A DNA stretch of 64,000 nt from an uncultured Francisella sp. (GTDB lineage: Bacteria > Pseudomonadota > Gammaproteobacteria > Burkholderiales > Neisseriaceae), in assembly GCA_943913655.1 (NCBI GenBank), contig CALTZA010000003.1, positions 105,861-169,860 on the forward strand, read 5' to 3'. The translations under genes and the position numbers were made by a program. Positions within the stretch are counted from its first letter, which is position 1. Every line of letters starts with the position of its first letter. This document shows, piece after piece, positions 1 through 9,170 of the stretch. The notes under the pieces were generated by a model. The model saw nothing but the letters and a program-made list of their open reading frames with translations, made no database searches and was not told the origin of the DNA.

Positions 1-186
1 ACCGACTTGCGAACCTTTTTCTAACACACAGATACTTAGCTCTTTATTTTCTTGCTCGGCTAACTGTTTTAAGCGAATGGCCGAACTCAAACCTGCAGGA
101 CCCGCCCCGACAATCACCACATCAAAATGTAGTTGCTCGCGAGGAACAAGTTCCTTCCCCCATATTGGTTGGTGATTAAAACTCAT
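1..186 (-). CDS. Electron transfer flavoprotein-ubiquinone oxidoreductase, N-terminal part
   Basis: Partial gene cut by the left edge; 62 codons are visible from the ATG at 186. The protein passes electrons from reduced electron transfer flavoprotein to the quinone pool at the inner membrane. The visible part has the FAD-binding dinucleotide fold, with FDVVIVGAGPAGLSSAIRLK at about residues 20-39 followed by a CVLEKGSQVG strand, which is the typical N-terminus of ETF-QO. Its start lies 10 bases after the stop of the upstream flavoprotein dehydrogenase gene, so the two are probably one operon. Another GxGxxG flavoprotein cannot be fully excluded from 62 residues, but the RLKQLAEQ...KELSICVLEKGS pattern is characteristic. 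Confidence 0.85.
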   Translation of the reverse strand, partial: MSFNHQPIWGKELVPREQLHFDVVIVGAGPAGLSSAIRLKQLAEQENKELSICVLEKGSQVG

Positions 187-196
187 ATAAAAACTC

Positions 197-1597
197 TCAC
201 TGATCTGGCAGGAGTTTGCCTGGATTCATAATATTTCGATCATCTAATTGTTTTTTAATATGATTCATCAATGCTATTTCCTGTTCACTACGCATATATC
301 TTAACCACTGACGTTTTAGTTGTCCCACTCCATGCTCTGCAGCAATTGTGCCATGATATTTTAATACCTGATTGTAAACCACTTCATTAATAGCTGCTTC
401 ATATTGATAGATACCGGGGCCACGATCGCGCTCTAAGGCAACATCATAGTGCAAACTACCATCTCCCAGGTGACCAAATAGCAAAGTTTGAGCATCCGCG
501 AATTGTTGTTGTAAAGCAGTTTTTACACTAGCTATAAAAGGAGCAAGAAAAGTAATCGGTAAGGCAATATCATGTTTAATTGTTACACCCCACATCTTTT
601 TTTGTGCCTGAGAAATGCTTTCCCTTAGCCGCCAAAAAGTATGCGCTTCACTTTCCCTTGTGGCTACCAGCACTTCTTGCAAATTTTGTGATGATAATAA
701 ATCCAATACTCGCTGCAAAATAACCAACCGATCCTCCTCTTTTGCTAAACTGAATTCACAAAGTACATAAACTTCTCCTTTAAGGGGTATATTTACCTGA
801 TTGAGTTCACAAGACCAGGTAAAAGGTACCTTTTCCATATACTCAAAACTTGTTAGTTCATCAGAAAAATATTGTTGCAAGGTGACTAATAAATCTAGTA
901 TGTTAGATAAGCTAGGTGCTGCTAATAATAAAGTAAGATGTATAGACCTGATAGGATACAGTTTCAAGGCAGCAGCAGTAATCACCCCAAGAGTACCTTC
1001 ACTACCTATCCAAAGATGTTTGCTGTCAAGACCAGCAGTATTTTTATGTAAGCTGGTTAGATGACTCATCAATTCGCCATTAGGTAATACTATCTCTAAT
1101 CCTAGCACCTGATCGCGCATTGTCCCATAGCGCAAAACATTGGCTCCCCCTGCGTTACAGGCAATATTCCCACCGATCTGACAACTTCCTTCGCTTGCTA
1201 ATTTTAAAGGGAAATAAAAGCCTCTTTGTTGGACATACTGTTGCACATGGGCAAGAATACAACCTGCCTCAACTACTACACTACAATCTAAGGGGAAAAA
1301 ATTACGCACATGGTTTAATCCTTCTAATAGTAAAATCGCACTATTTTCTATGCTAGGAATTCCTCCCCCACAAAGACCAGTATGTCCTCCCTGTGGAGTG
1401 ATGGCAATGCGATGCTGATAGGCAATACGCATAATTTTTTGCACTGATTCAAGTGAACAGGGACGTAGTAAACAAGCGCAATGACTGCGATAACGCCCTC
1501 GCCAATCCAAATTTCGTGCCGCAATTATCTCCGGATCGGTGACCAATTCCTTAGTAGATAACACAGAAGCAAATAAAGCAGAAATATCTGATATCAA
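197..1597 (-). CDS. FAD-linked D-2-hydroxyacid dehydrogenase (D-2-hydroxyglutarate dehydrogenase-like)
   Basis: 466-residue flavoprotein of the VAO/PCMH superfamily (FAD_binding_4 plus FAD-oxidase C domain). Visible motifs are the FAD pyrophosphate loop PQGGHTGLCGGGIP near residue 68, GGNIACNAGG near 142, IGSEGTLGVIT near 197, a metal-site type FGHLGDGSLHYDV near 373 and EHGVGQLKR near 420. Family members oxidise D-2-hydroxyglutarate or D-lactate. The first codon is TTG at 1597, with GAGGG seven bases upstream; no better start is visible. It sits 10 bases before the ETF-QO gene. Bacterial D-2-hydroxyglutarate dehydrogenases hand electrons to ETF and then ETF-QO, and SerA-type enzymes make D-2-hydroxyglutarate, so this reading suits the neighbourhood (serC is nearby). 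Glycolate oxidase GlcD or a D-lactate dehydrogenase are alternatives. Confidence 0.75.
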   Translation of the reverse strand: MISDISALFASVLSTKELVTDPEIIAARNLDWRGRYRSHCACLLRPCSLESVQKIMRIAYQHRIAITPQGGHTGLCGGGIPSIENSAILLLEGLNHVRNFFPLDCSVVVEAGCILAHVQQYVQQRGFYFPLKLASEGSCQIGGNIACNAGGANVLRYGTMRDQVLGLEIVLPNGELMSHLTSLHKNTAGLDSKHLWIGSEGTLGVITAAALKLYPIRSIHLTLLLAAPSLSNILDLLVTLQQYFSDELTSFEYMEKVPFTWSCELNQVNIPLKGEVYVLCEFSLAKEEDRLVILQRVLDLLSSQNLQEVLVATRESEAHTFWRLRESISQAQKKMWGVTIKHDIALPITFLAPFIASVKTALQQQFADAQTLLFGHLGDGSLHYDVALERDRGPGIYQYEAAINEVVYNQVLKYHGTIAAEHGVGQLKRQWLRYMRSEQEIALMNHIKKQLDDRNIMNPGKLLPDQ

Positions 1598-1729
1598 AGT
1601 ATAGCCCTCTTTTACAGATAACTAAGATAACTAAGTGATATTTTAATTCTACTGAATAAAACGACGTTTTAATATGAATTAAAGTACAATTAAGAATATG
1701 TGCTCTTACTTTCTTTTAACTATAGATGA

Positions 1730-3058
1730 ATGAATAGGATTTCTAATTCTATGACGTCAAACAACTCGGAACAAACCGCCCGTGCACAACTGCGCAGTAT
1801 GCGACTAATTGCAACTAGCTTACTGGTTATTTCAGCTATTATTTATACTGTCTCTTGCTACATGCAAAACCGTTATTTCTATCTTATCTATGCGAAAGCT
1901 TTTAGCGAAGCATCGATGGTGGGAGCGCTTGCAGACTGGTTTGCAGTAGTAGCACTCTTTAAACATCCACTAGGCTTACCTATCCCCCATACTGCCATTC
2001 TTCCAAGAAATCAAGGTCGCATTGCTAAACAAGTGAGTCTCTTTATTGAAAATAGTTTTTTGCAAGCCTATGTAATTGCTAATAAAATTCGTCTTTATCA
2101 CTTTTCTGTACTAGCTCATCATTGGTTAAATAATTCACAACATCGAGAAAAACTAAGCGCCATTGCTAGTCAAATCTTATCTCACATAATCAATGAAATT
2201 AATCCACAAGCATTGAGTAATGCTTTAATCCAAGAAGTTAAAACTCAATTTAAAGGAGCTCGTCTTGGACATTTTATCGCTCTGAGTATGCTATTTTTGA
2301 AACAGCAAAACTATCATCAAAAAATTCTGGAACTGCTGATCAAACAAATTAAAGCTTGGTTGCAAGAACCCATCACTAAGGCTAGGATCGAAAATAGTAT
2401 TAATGAATGGGCTAAACAAATAAAAGATAACAAACCTGGTATTTGGAAAAAATTAATTTATCTTCTCAAGGGCAGTACTGCTGATCTAATGGACAGGTGG
2501 CTTGCACAGAAAATAATTCATTGGACAGAAGATTACTGTGATGCTATTTTAAGTGACCCTACACACTTCATTCGCATGAGTTTGGATACACGTTGGCGCC
2601 ACATTATCTATACCATGGAAACATCTCCTCAGTGGCATAAATATCTTGAACGACATAGTCGGCGATTCCTGGCGCAGCCTCTGGTAATTGGCTTTATAAA
2701 CAGCAGCTGGCAACATCTGCAAAGCTGGCTAAAACAAGATAGCGTTGCTATCAATTCCCTAACACGCAAAACACTTGATGACTTAGTGAAAACTCTCAAC
2801 GGACATTTAATGGACCCCAAACAACAACGCCAGTTAGATCTATGGCTGGCACGTTTTAGTAAGAAATTAATCAAGCAATATAAATCCGCTGTAGCTACTT
2901 ACGTGGAAAGTCAAGTAAAGAATTGGGAAAGCCAATCTTTGGTCGATAGATTAGAGCTAAGTGCTGGTAAAGATCTACAATACATCAGAATCAACGGTAC
3001 CTTAGTTGGTGGCTTGGTAGGCTTACTGATTTGTGTGGTCACACAATTTTTTAGCTAA
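1730..3058 (+). CDS. DUF445 family inner-membrane protein
   Basis: 442 residues, matching the DUF445 (YjiN/YheB-like) family in length and layout. A hydrophobic segment at about 25-45 is followed by the family signature FSEASMVGALADWFAVVALF near 58-77 and HPLGLPIPHTAILP. A long helical, charged middle follows, and a C-terminal membrane segment reads LVGGLVGLLICVVTQFF. The biochemical role of the family is not established. The ATG at 1730 has no clear ribosome binding site. A second in-frame ATG at 1751 (MTSNNS...) has AGGA about 12 bases upstream and is a possible start. The gene converges on serC with only 12 bases between the stops. Confidence 0.8.
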   Translation: MNRISNSMTSNNSEQTARAQLRSMRLIATSLLVISAIIYTVSCYMQNRYFYLIYAKAFSEASMVGALADWFAVVALFKHPLGLPIPHTAILPRNQGRIAKQVSLFIENSFLQAYVIANKIRLYHFSVLAHHWLNNSQHREKLSAIASQILSHIINEINPQALSNALIQEVKTQFKGARLGHFIALSMLFLKQQNYHQKILELLIKQIKAWLQEPITKARIENSINEWAKQIKDNKPGIWKKLIYLLKGSTADLMDRWLAQKIIHWTEDYCDAILSDPTHFIRMSLDTRWRHIIYTMETSPQWHKYLERHSRRFLAQPLVIGFINSSWQHLQSWLKQDSVAINSLTRKTLDDLVKTLNGHLMDPKQQRQLDLWLARFSKKLIKQYKSAVATYVESQVKNWESQSLVDRLELSAGKDLQYIRINGTLVGGLVGLLICVVTQFFS

Positions 3059-3070
3059 CAACCATCCTTG

Positions 3071-4186
3071 CTAACCGTATTTCTTTTGAAAATCTTGCAT
3101 AAAAGCACAAAGCGCCTTCACTCCTTGAATACTCATAGCGTTGTAAATACTAGCGCGCATACCTCCTAGACTTTTATAACCTTCCAAAAACCAAAGTCCA
3201 TTTGCCTTAGCCTCTTGCACAAAACACTTATCTAACTGCGCACTGGGGCTGTGAAAAACCACATTCATTAAAGAGCGGTGATCTGGCTTAATATTATTGC
3301 AATAAAATCCCCCGCTATGATCGATGGTGTGATATAAAAGATCAGCTTTCTGCTGATTATGCTGTGCAATCGTTGCAATCCCCCCCTGTTTTAACAACCA
3401 TTTGATCACTAAATCGCAAACATAAATACCAAAAGTATTAGGAGTATTGTACATACCATCTTTCTTCCAATACGCTTCATAGGCCAAGACATCTGGTACA
3501 CGAGGATCAACCAGATGTAATAAATCATCACGAATAAGCAATAAAGTCACTCCTGGTCCACCAATATTTTTCTGTGCTGATGCATAAATCACACCATAAT
3601 CATTCACTTGAATAGGTCGAGAAAAAATATCACTTGACATATCACACACAAGCGGCGGATAGTCCTTATCCCGTGAATAAGGTAAGGTACGAAACTGTAC
3701 ACCATGCGCGGTTTCATTACTAGCAAAATGAATAAAATCAAGTGATTTTGGCAATTGCCAGCTCTTTTGGGGCGGAGTCTCTAAAAAACGACCTTGCTTA
3801 TCTTCACTGGAAGCTACTGCAAATACTTCAAAATATTTCATTTTTTTCATTTGTTGATAAGCAAGACGGCTCCAATTACCTGATATAACACAGCCTATGC
3901 GTCTATGTTGCGTCATGGATAAATTTAGGGCCACATCAAAAAACTGTAAGCTAGCACCACTTTGCAGACACAACATCGTGTAATCATTAGGTAAGTCAAT
4001 TAGTTTTGTTAGATCACACCTTAATTCATGCAATACTTCCAAAAATATCTGACTACGATGACTTATGGTCATTAAAGAAAAGCCAGTACCACGATAGTCT
4101 AGTAATTCCTCTTGCACCTGCTTTAATACCTCCTGGGGCAGCATTGCTGGCCCAGCAGAAAAATTATAGACTTGCTTACACACCAT
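3071..4186 (-). CDS. serC: Phosphoserine aminotransferase
   Basis: 371 residues, close to the usual 360. The enzyme converts 3-phosphohydroxypyruvate plus glutamate to phosphoserine, and also acts in pyridoxal phosphate synthesis. The N-terminal YNFSAGPAMLPQEVL block, ISHRS near 41, the GNWS phosphate-binding region near 103 and the PLP-Schiff-base lysine in ASAQKNIGGPG (about K206) are all present. The C-terminal SLGGMRASIYNAMS substrate arginine block is intact. The ATG at 4186 has AAGGA six bases upstream. It is divergent from the rimP operon, and no serA or serB is next to it. Confidence 0.95.
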   Translation of the reverse strand: MVCKQVYNFSAGPAMLPQEVLKQVQEELLDYRGTGFSLMTISHRSQIFLEVLHELRCDLTKLIDLPNDYTMLCLQSGASLQFFDVALNLSMTQHRRIGCVISGNWSRLAYQQMKKMKYFEVFAVASSEDKQGRFLETPPQKSWQLPKSLDFIHFASNETAHGVQFRTLPYSRDKDYPPLVCDMSSDIFSRPIQVNDYGVIYASAQKNIGGPGVTLLLIRDDLLHLVDPRVPDVLAYEAYWKKDGMYNTPNTFGIYVCDLVIKWLLKQGGIATIAQHNQQKADLLYHTIDHSGGFYCNNIKPDHRSLMNVVFHSPSAQLDKCFVQEAKANGLWFLEGYKSLGGMRASIYNAMSIQGVKALCAFMQDFQKKYG

Positions 4187-4259
4187 AAATCATCCTTGAA
4201 AATAATGACTAAAGGAATATCATAGCGCAACCGCTAATATCTCGACAATGAAAGTCCCC

Positions 4260-4288
4260 TTTATCTTTTCTAAACAGGGATGTATAAT
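4260..4288 (+). promoter_or_regulatory. Probable sigma70 promoter of the rimP-nusA-infB operon
   Basis: A TTTATC (-35-like) at 4260-4265 is followed 17 bases later by a perfect TATAAT at 4283-4288, itself preceded by TG. It lies in the divergent serC-rimP gap and points toward rimP. Transcription would start near 4295 and run through a hairpin at 4379-4402 before reaching rimP. Confidence 0.5.
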
Positions 4289-4378
4289 CCATATGGGTTT
4301 TATTGCAAACAGATGGATGTTGCGGTATTTTGTATTTGCATTTTCTAAAAGCAAAATAGCAACTCGTTTTAAAGAACG

Positions 4379-4402
4379 AAACGGACTTTTGTCCGTTTTT
4401 TT
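4379..4402 (+). terminator. Intrinsic terminator-like hairpin in the rimP leader
   Basis: ACGGAC (4381-4386), a TTTT loop and GTCCGT (4391-4396) form a stem that A-T pairs extend to about 8 bp. A run of seven T follows on the + strand. It lies about 85 bases after the predicted promoter and 50 bases before rimP, and no gene ends here. It could act as an attenuator or anti-termination target of the nusA operon, or end a short leader RNA. Confidence 0.7.
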
Positions 4403-4454
4403 ATACTCTGTTTTCGGTGAATAATGGGTGGTAACTGGTTGAATAATTTATTTT

Positions 4455-4919
4455 ATGATAATTGATGCTTACATTGAAAATACTTTAGCAGGACTGGGAT
4501 ATGAATGTGTTGATATCGAGCTGACTCCACAAGGTGTACTGCGTATTTTTATAGATAAATCAGAAGGAGTATCTATTAATGATTGCGTGGTGGTAAATCA
4601 GCATTTGAATCATCTATTAACAGTGATAAATTTTGATTATCAGCGCTTGGAAGTTTCCAGTCCAGGGCTTGATCGCGTACTCAAAAAAGAACAAGATTTT
4701 ATTAGGTTTGTGGGTAAAACAGCTAAAGTGAAGACATATTTGCCCATAAACCAACAAAAAAAATTTAGTGGCAAGATATTATCTTTTAAAGACCACGTAT
4801 TAAGCTTGGAGTGTGGTCCTCATAAAAAACGAATAGACATCCCCTTTGACCATATTGAACGAGCCCGCCTAAAACCGCAATTTGATAAATTAAATCAACT
4901 AGAGGACAGCGCAGGATGA
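4455..4919 (+). CDS. rimP: Ribosome maturation factor RimP
   Basis: 154 residues, the usual size. RimP binds the 30S subunit during late assembly. The N-terminal domain shows YECVDIEL, LRIFIDKSEGVSINDC and the signature LEVSSPGLDRVLKKEQDF at about residues 75-92. A C-terminal Sm-like beta barrel follows (VGKTAKVKTYLP... FDHIERARLKP). The start is the ATG at 4455. The stop overlaps the nusA start by four bases (ATGA), the standard gammaproteobacterial arrangement. No tRNA-Met gene precedes it, unlike E. coli. Confidence 0.95.
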   Translation: MIIDAYIENTLAGLGYECVDIELTPQGVLRIFIDKSEGVSINDCVVVNQHLNHLLTVINFDYQRLEVSSPGLDRVLKKEQDFIRFVGKTAKVKTYLPINQQKKFSGKILSFKDHVLSLECGPHKKRIDIPFDHIERARLKPQFDKLNQLEDSAG

Positions 4920-6415
4920 GCCGTGAAGTATTATTATTAATCAATGCATTAGCTAATGAAAAATATGTTGATGATGAAATCGTATTTGAAGCCGTAGAAG
5001 CTGCTTTAGCAAGTGCTGCTGCTAAAAAACTTAGACTTGATCATGTTAATATTCATGTCGATCTCAATAGGGAAAACGGAGACTATACGGTGGAGCGTCG
5101 TTGGCAGATTGTGGAAGGAACAGAAGATATTGTTCCCTCCTTACAAAAAACACTGTCAGAAGTATTGCAATTAGATCCCAAAAGTACTCTCAAGGTAGGT
5201 GATTATTATAGCGAAGTACTTCCGGATGTGCAGTTTGGTCGTATCGGTGCACAAACTGCCAAGCGAACCATTCTACAACGTATTCGTGATGCAGAACGCG
5301 CACAGGTATTAAATGAATTTTTGCAACGTAAAGAAAATTTGATTATCGGAACTGTCAGACGTTTGGATAGGCAAGGAGTTATTGTAGAAATTGGTAGATT
5401 AGAAGCTCTTTTACCCAATGAACAAATGATCCCTCGAGAAAATTTTCGTGTTGGAGATCGTGTGCGTGCTATGTTGCTGAAGATTGAACAACGTGGACAC
5501 CGCGCAGAAATCATACTTACTAGAACTTCCAAGGAATTTTTGGCGAAATTATTTGAATTAGAGATCCCTGAAATCGAAGATGGTTCCATAGAAATCAAAG
5601 GTATTAGTCGTGACCCTGGCATACGCTCCAAAATTGCTGTAAAATCTAGTGATCCTCGAATTGATCCGCAAGGGACGTGCATCGGTGTACGCAGTACTCG
5701 CATTAAAAATATTTCCAATGCCCTTAATGGTGAGCGTATTGACGTAGTATTGTGGTCACCCGAACCAGCTCAGTTTATTATTAATGCCCTTTCCCCCACT
5801 ACAGTAAGGCGCATTTTAATCAATGAAGATAAGCGCAATGTTGATGTGATTGTAGATGAAGAAGAATTACCCATTGCAATTGGCAGAAACGGGCAAAATG
5901 TGCGTCTTGCTTCAGAATTAACTGGCTGGTATTTGAAAATTTTAACTTCCGAAGAAGCAGAAAAAGCCCATCATCATCAAGATAAAGTATTGAAAGATTT
6001 TTTTATCAAGCACTTGGATATTGATGATGAAGTGGCAGAGATCCTAGTACAAGAAGGTTTTATCTCCCTGGAGGAAATTGCATATGTACCGATTGAAGAG
6101 TTGTTAGCGATTGAAGAATTTGATGAAGAACTTGTCAATGAATTGCGCGATCGCGCCAGAAACGAGATATTGATCGCAGCAATGGTTACTAAGGAAAAAT
6201 TAAAAAATATTGATCCTAAAATCAAGGCTTTAACCAATATGACTGACCAGTTGTTAAAAGAACTGATTCAACATGATATTAATACTATTGACGACTTGGC
6301 AGAGCTCTCAACTCCTGAATTAACTGAATTAACTTCACTTAGTGCTGAGGATGCTGGACAACTAATTTTAGAAGCGCGTTCGCACTGGTTTGAAGAAGGA
6401 GAAATGAGTGAGTAA
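4916..6415 (+). CDS. nusA: Transcription termination/antitermination factor NusA
   Basis: 499 residues, the full gammaproteobacterial length. Domains in order are the N-terminal RNA polymerase-binding region, S1 (GTVRRLDRQGVIVEIGRLEALLP at about 140-162), KH1 and KH2 (DPQGTCIGVRSTRIKNISNAL near 250; ELPIAIGRNGQNVRLASELTG near 318) and two C-terminal acidic repeats (LVQEGFISLEEIAYVP; LIQHDINTIDDLAELS). NusA modulates pausing, Rho-dependent and intrinsic termination, and antitermination at rRNA boxA sites; such a site is visible at 63948. It overlaps rimP by four bases and infB by eight, so translational coupling is likely. Confidence 0.97.
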   Translation: MSREVLLLINALANEKYVDDEIVFEAVEAALASAAAKKLRLDHVNIHVDLNRENGDYTVERRWQIVEGTEDIVPSLQKTLSEVLQLDPKSTLKVGDYYSEVLPDVQFGRIGAQTAKRTILQRIRDAERAQVLNEFLQRKENLIIGTVRRLDRQGVIVEIGRLEALLPNEQMIPRENFRVGDRVRAMLLKIEQRGHRAEIILTRTSKEFLAKLFELEIPEIEDGSIEIKGISRDPGIRSKIAVKSSDPRIDPQGTCIGVRSTRIKNISNALNGERIDVVLWSPEPAQFIINALSPTTVRRILINEDKRNVDVIVDEEELPIAIGRNGQNVRLASELTGWYLKILTSEEAEKAHHHQDKVLKDFFIKHLDIDDEVAEILVQEGFISLEEIAYVPIEELLAIEEFDEELVNELRDRARNEILIAAMVTKEKLKNIDPKIKALTNMTDQLLKELIQHDINTIDDLAELSTPELTELTSLSAEDAGQLILEARSHWFEEGEMSE

Positions 6416-9143
6416 AGAAACTTTACAAGAATTTGCCAAACAACTAAACTTACCGGAAAAAGAATTGTTGCAAAAATTTAAAGAAATTGGCATTGCCTTA
6501 GAGTCAGGTAACGATATTGTTTCTGATGAACATAAAAAACAGTTGATGCAACAACTGCAAGCCAACCATAATGATGCGGCTCCAGCTAAAAAGAGACTTA
6601 AAATTACTCGTCGTAAACAGCCCGGGACAATAGCGTCTTCTACTTCTACATCGACTAATACTGAGCGCAATATTGCAGGCGTGCATGTGGAGACTCGTCG
6701 TCGCAAACGCTTTTCTATCTCTTTTGAAGAAGATTCAGCGCGCCAATCTGCAAAATTATCAAAGGCTTCAGTACAGCCTTTAAAAAAAACAACTCATCTT
6801 TCTACTAAAACTAAGATAACTCAAGATAATATTCAACAGCCTGATCAAACAACACCTCTTGAGAAGGAGACCAAGAAAAAAATCCAGTCACCAGAAAAAA
6901 CAATTCATCAAGAAACCATCTCTACCCCTGGAGAAAAAAAGAAGCAGCATGTCAGTACTGAAACTAAGACAACAGCAATTTCTTCTATTTTAAGCGTAGA
7001 AGAAATTGCTAAACGAAAAAAAGAACAGAAAAGTGCTGCAAAACTTCATGAACATCAACAAGCTTTAAAAGAACAACAAGAGCTGTATAAAAAGAAAGAA
7101 GATTTAAGACAACAAAAAGAAGCTGCACTGTCTCAAGAGACAGAAGCTCCTCGCCAAAAAAACAAATCTCTTGCACATAAAAAAGCAACTGAAAAAGCTA
7201 ACGAAGATATCAGCGAAAAAGAAAAAGAGCGAACTACGCGTTATAAGAAAAACAAAGCGCGTAACGAAAGGATCTTGGATGAAGAAGATGAAATAGCTTG
7301 GTATGGCTCGCGCAAAGCACATAAAGCTGCGGCGCGAACCGCTCAAGCTAATCCGAAAGCTTTTCAAGTTCCAATTGAGCCTGTGATATATGAAGTAAAA
7401 GTTCCAGAAACAATTACTGTTGCAGAATTAGCCAAGCGAATGTCTGTCAAAGCAGCACAAGTTATTAAAAGCTTGATGAAAATGGGTCTGATGGTTACTA
7501 TTAATCAGGTGCTTGATCAAGAAACTGCCCTGATTGTTGTGGAAGAAATGGGGCATAAAGGAATTGCCGCTTCTAATGAAGATGATCCAGGAATCTTTTT
7601 AGGTACAGAAGAAGTTCATAATAATGCACCTGTTTTACCTCGAGCCCCGGTAGTAACTGTGATGGGACATGTTGATCATGGTAAAACTTCATTACTTGAT
7701 TATATCCGCCACAGTAAAATAGCTGCAGGTGAAGCTGGCGGCATCACACAGCATATTGGTGCCTACAGTTTAAAAACACCAAAGGGTAGAATTACCTTTT
7801 TGGATACCCCAGGTCACGCTGCTTTTACACAAATGCGCGCCAGAGGGGCAAAAGCCACTGATATCGTTATTTTAGTAGTGGCAGCTGATGATGGCGTTAT
7901 GCCGCAAACGGTTGAAGCGATCAACCATGCCAGAGCAGCGAATGTGCCCATTGTAATAGCAGTAAATAAAATTGATAAAGATAATGCCAACCCTGAAAAA
8001 ATACGCCAGGAATTAAGCAAACATGAAGTGGTCCCTGAAAATTGGGGAGGAAATGTACAATTTGTTGATATCTCTGCTAAAAAAGGAACCAACATCGATA
8101 GTCTATTGGATGCTGTGCTTTTAGAAGCTGAGGTTCTGGAATTAAAAGCACCAGTGGATGTCCCTGCACACGGGGTAGTTATTGAAGCCCGTCTGGATAG
8201 AAGTCGAGGGGCTGTCATTACCTTACTTGTACAATCAGGCACCTTACATAAAGGGGATACGCTTCTAGCAGGAAGTGCTTATGGCAAAGTCCGTGCCATG
8301 TATGATGAGCATGGTAAAGAGATTAAAACTGTCTTTCCTTCAATGGCAGTAGAGGTACTTGGACTTTCTAGTATCCCCCATTCTGGTGAAGAAGCCTTAG
8401 TATTACTTAATGACAAAAAAGCGCGAGAAATTGCTTTGTTTCGACAAGGTAAATATCGTGATGTTCGCTTAGCAAGGCAGGAAGCAAATAAGTTAGAGAA
8501 TATTTTCAATCAACGTGAAGCTGGTAAAACACAAAAGCTTCCTATCATTATTAAAGCAGATGTACAAGGATCCTATGAGGCGTTATCAGCCAGTTTGAAA
8601 GAACTATCCACAGACGAGGTAAGAGTCATCGTGGTTCATGAAGCAGTGGGTGGTGTTAATGAATCTGACATTAATTTAGCAATTGCTTCTGATGCTATTA
8701 TCGTAGCCTTTAACGTCCAAGCTGATGCTAATGCTAAAAAATTGGCACAAAACGAAAATGTTAATATTCGTTACTACAGCATTATTTATGATGTGATCGA
8801 TGATATTAAAGCAGCTTTGTCAGGTCTTTTATCTCCTGAGAAAAAAGAGCAAAAACTTGGTTTAGCACAAGTACGTCAAGTGATTTTTACTCCTAAAGCA
8901 GGGGTGGTGGTAGGTTGTATGATATTAGAAGGAGTAGTAAGAAATAACTGCAATGTACGCATATTACGTGACAACGTAGTAATTCATACCGGTGAAATTA
9001 ATTCACTAAAACGTTTCAAAGATGATGTCAAGGAAGTGAAGCAGGGATTTGAATGTGGTATCACTATTACCAACTTCAAAAATTTCCAAGAAAAAGATCA
9101 GTTAGAATTTTTTGAAATTCAAGAAATCAAAAGAAGTCTATAG
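6408..9143 (+). CDS. infB: Translation initiation factor IF-2
   Basis: 911 residues. It starts with GTG at 6408 inside the nusA end, with AGGAG about seven bases upstream. An N-terminal IF2_N domain (KQLNLPEKELLQKFKEIGI) is followed by a long charged lysine/glutamate/glutamine linker at about 60-300, variable in the family. A second IF2_N domain follows (ITVAELAKRMSVKAAQVIKS). The GTPase domain has G1 GHVDHGKTS near 420, G3 DTPGHAAF and G4 NKID. Domains II-IV end in ITNFKNFQEKDQLEFFEI. It places initiator tRNA on the 30S subunit. The linker is low-complexity, and the C-terminal half is strongly conserved. Confidence 0.97.
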   Translation: MSKETLQEFAKQLNLPEKELLQKFKEIGIALESGNDIVSDEHKKQLMQQLQANHNDAAPAKKRLKITRRKQPGTIASSTSTSTNTERNIAGVHVETRRRKRFSISFEEDSARQSAKLSKASVQPLKKTTHLSTKTKITQDNIQQPDQTTPLEKETKKKIQSPEKTIHQETISTPGEKKKQHVSTETKTTAISSILSVEEIAKRKKEQKSAAKLHEHQQALKEQQELYKKKEDLRQQKEAALSQETEAPRQKNKSLAHKKATEKANEDISEKEKERTTRYKKNKARNERILDEEDEIAWYGSRKAHKAAARTAQANPKAFQVPIEPVIYEVKVPETITVAELAKRMSVKAAQVIKSLMKMGLMVTINQVLDQETALIVVEEMGHKGIAASNEDDPGIFLGTEEVHNNAPVLPRAPVVTVMGHVDHGKTSLLDYIRHSKIAAGEAGGITQHIGAYSLKTPKGRITFLDTPGHAAFTQMRARGAKATDIVILVVAADDGVMPQTVEAINHARAANVPIVIAVNKIDKDNANPEKIRQELSKHEVVPENWGGNVQFVDISAKKGTNIDSLLDAVLLEAEVLELKAPVDVPAHGVVIEARLDRSRGAVITLLVQSGTLHKGDTLLAGSAYGKVRAMYDEHGKEIKTVFPSMAVEVLGLSSIPHSGEEALVLLNDKKAREIALFRQGKYRDVRLARQEANKLENIFNQREAGKTQKLPIIIKADVQGSYEALSASLKELSTDEVRVIVVHEAVGGVNESDINLAIASDAIIVAFNVQADANAKKLAQNENVNIRYYSIIYDVIDDIKAALSGLLSPEKKEQKLGLAQVRQVIFTPKAGVVVGCMILEGVVRNNCNVRILRDNVVIHTGEINSLKRFKDDVKEVKQGFECGITITNFKNFQEKDQLEFFEIQEIKRSL

Positions 9144-9170
9144 ACTTATCTTACATAAGGAAATTTAAAG

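Noticed and set aside
5206..5718. 170-codon open frame opposite nusA
   Set aside because: Antisense shadow of a well-conserved gene; Ser/Arg-rich without family features.
7814..8242. 142-codon open frame opposite infB
   Set aside because: Antisense shadow of the IF-2 GTPase domain.
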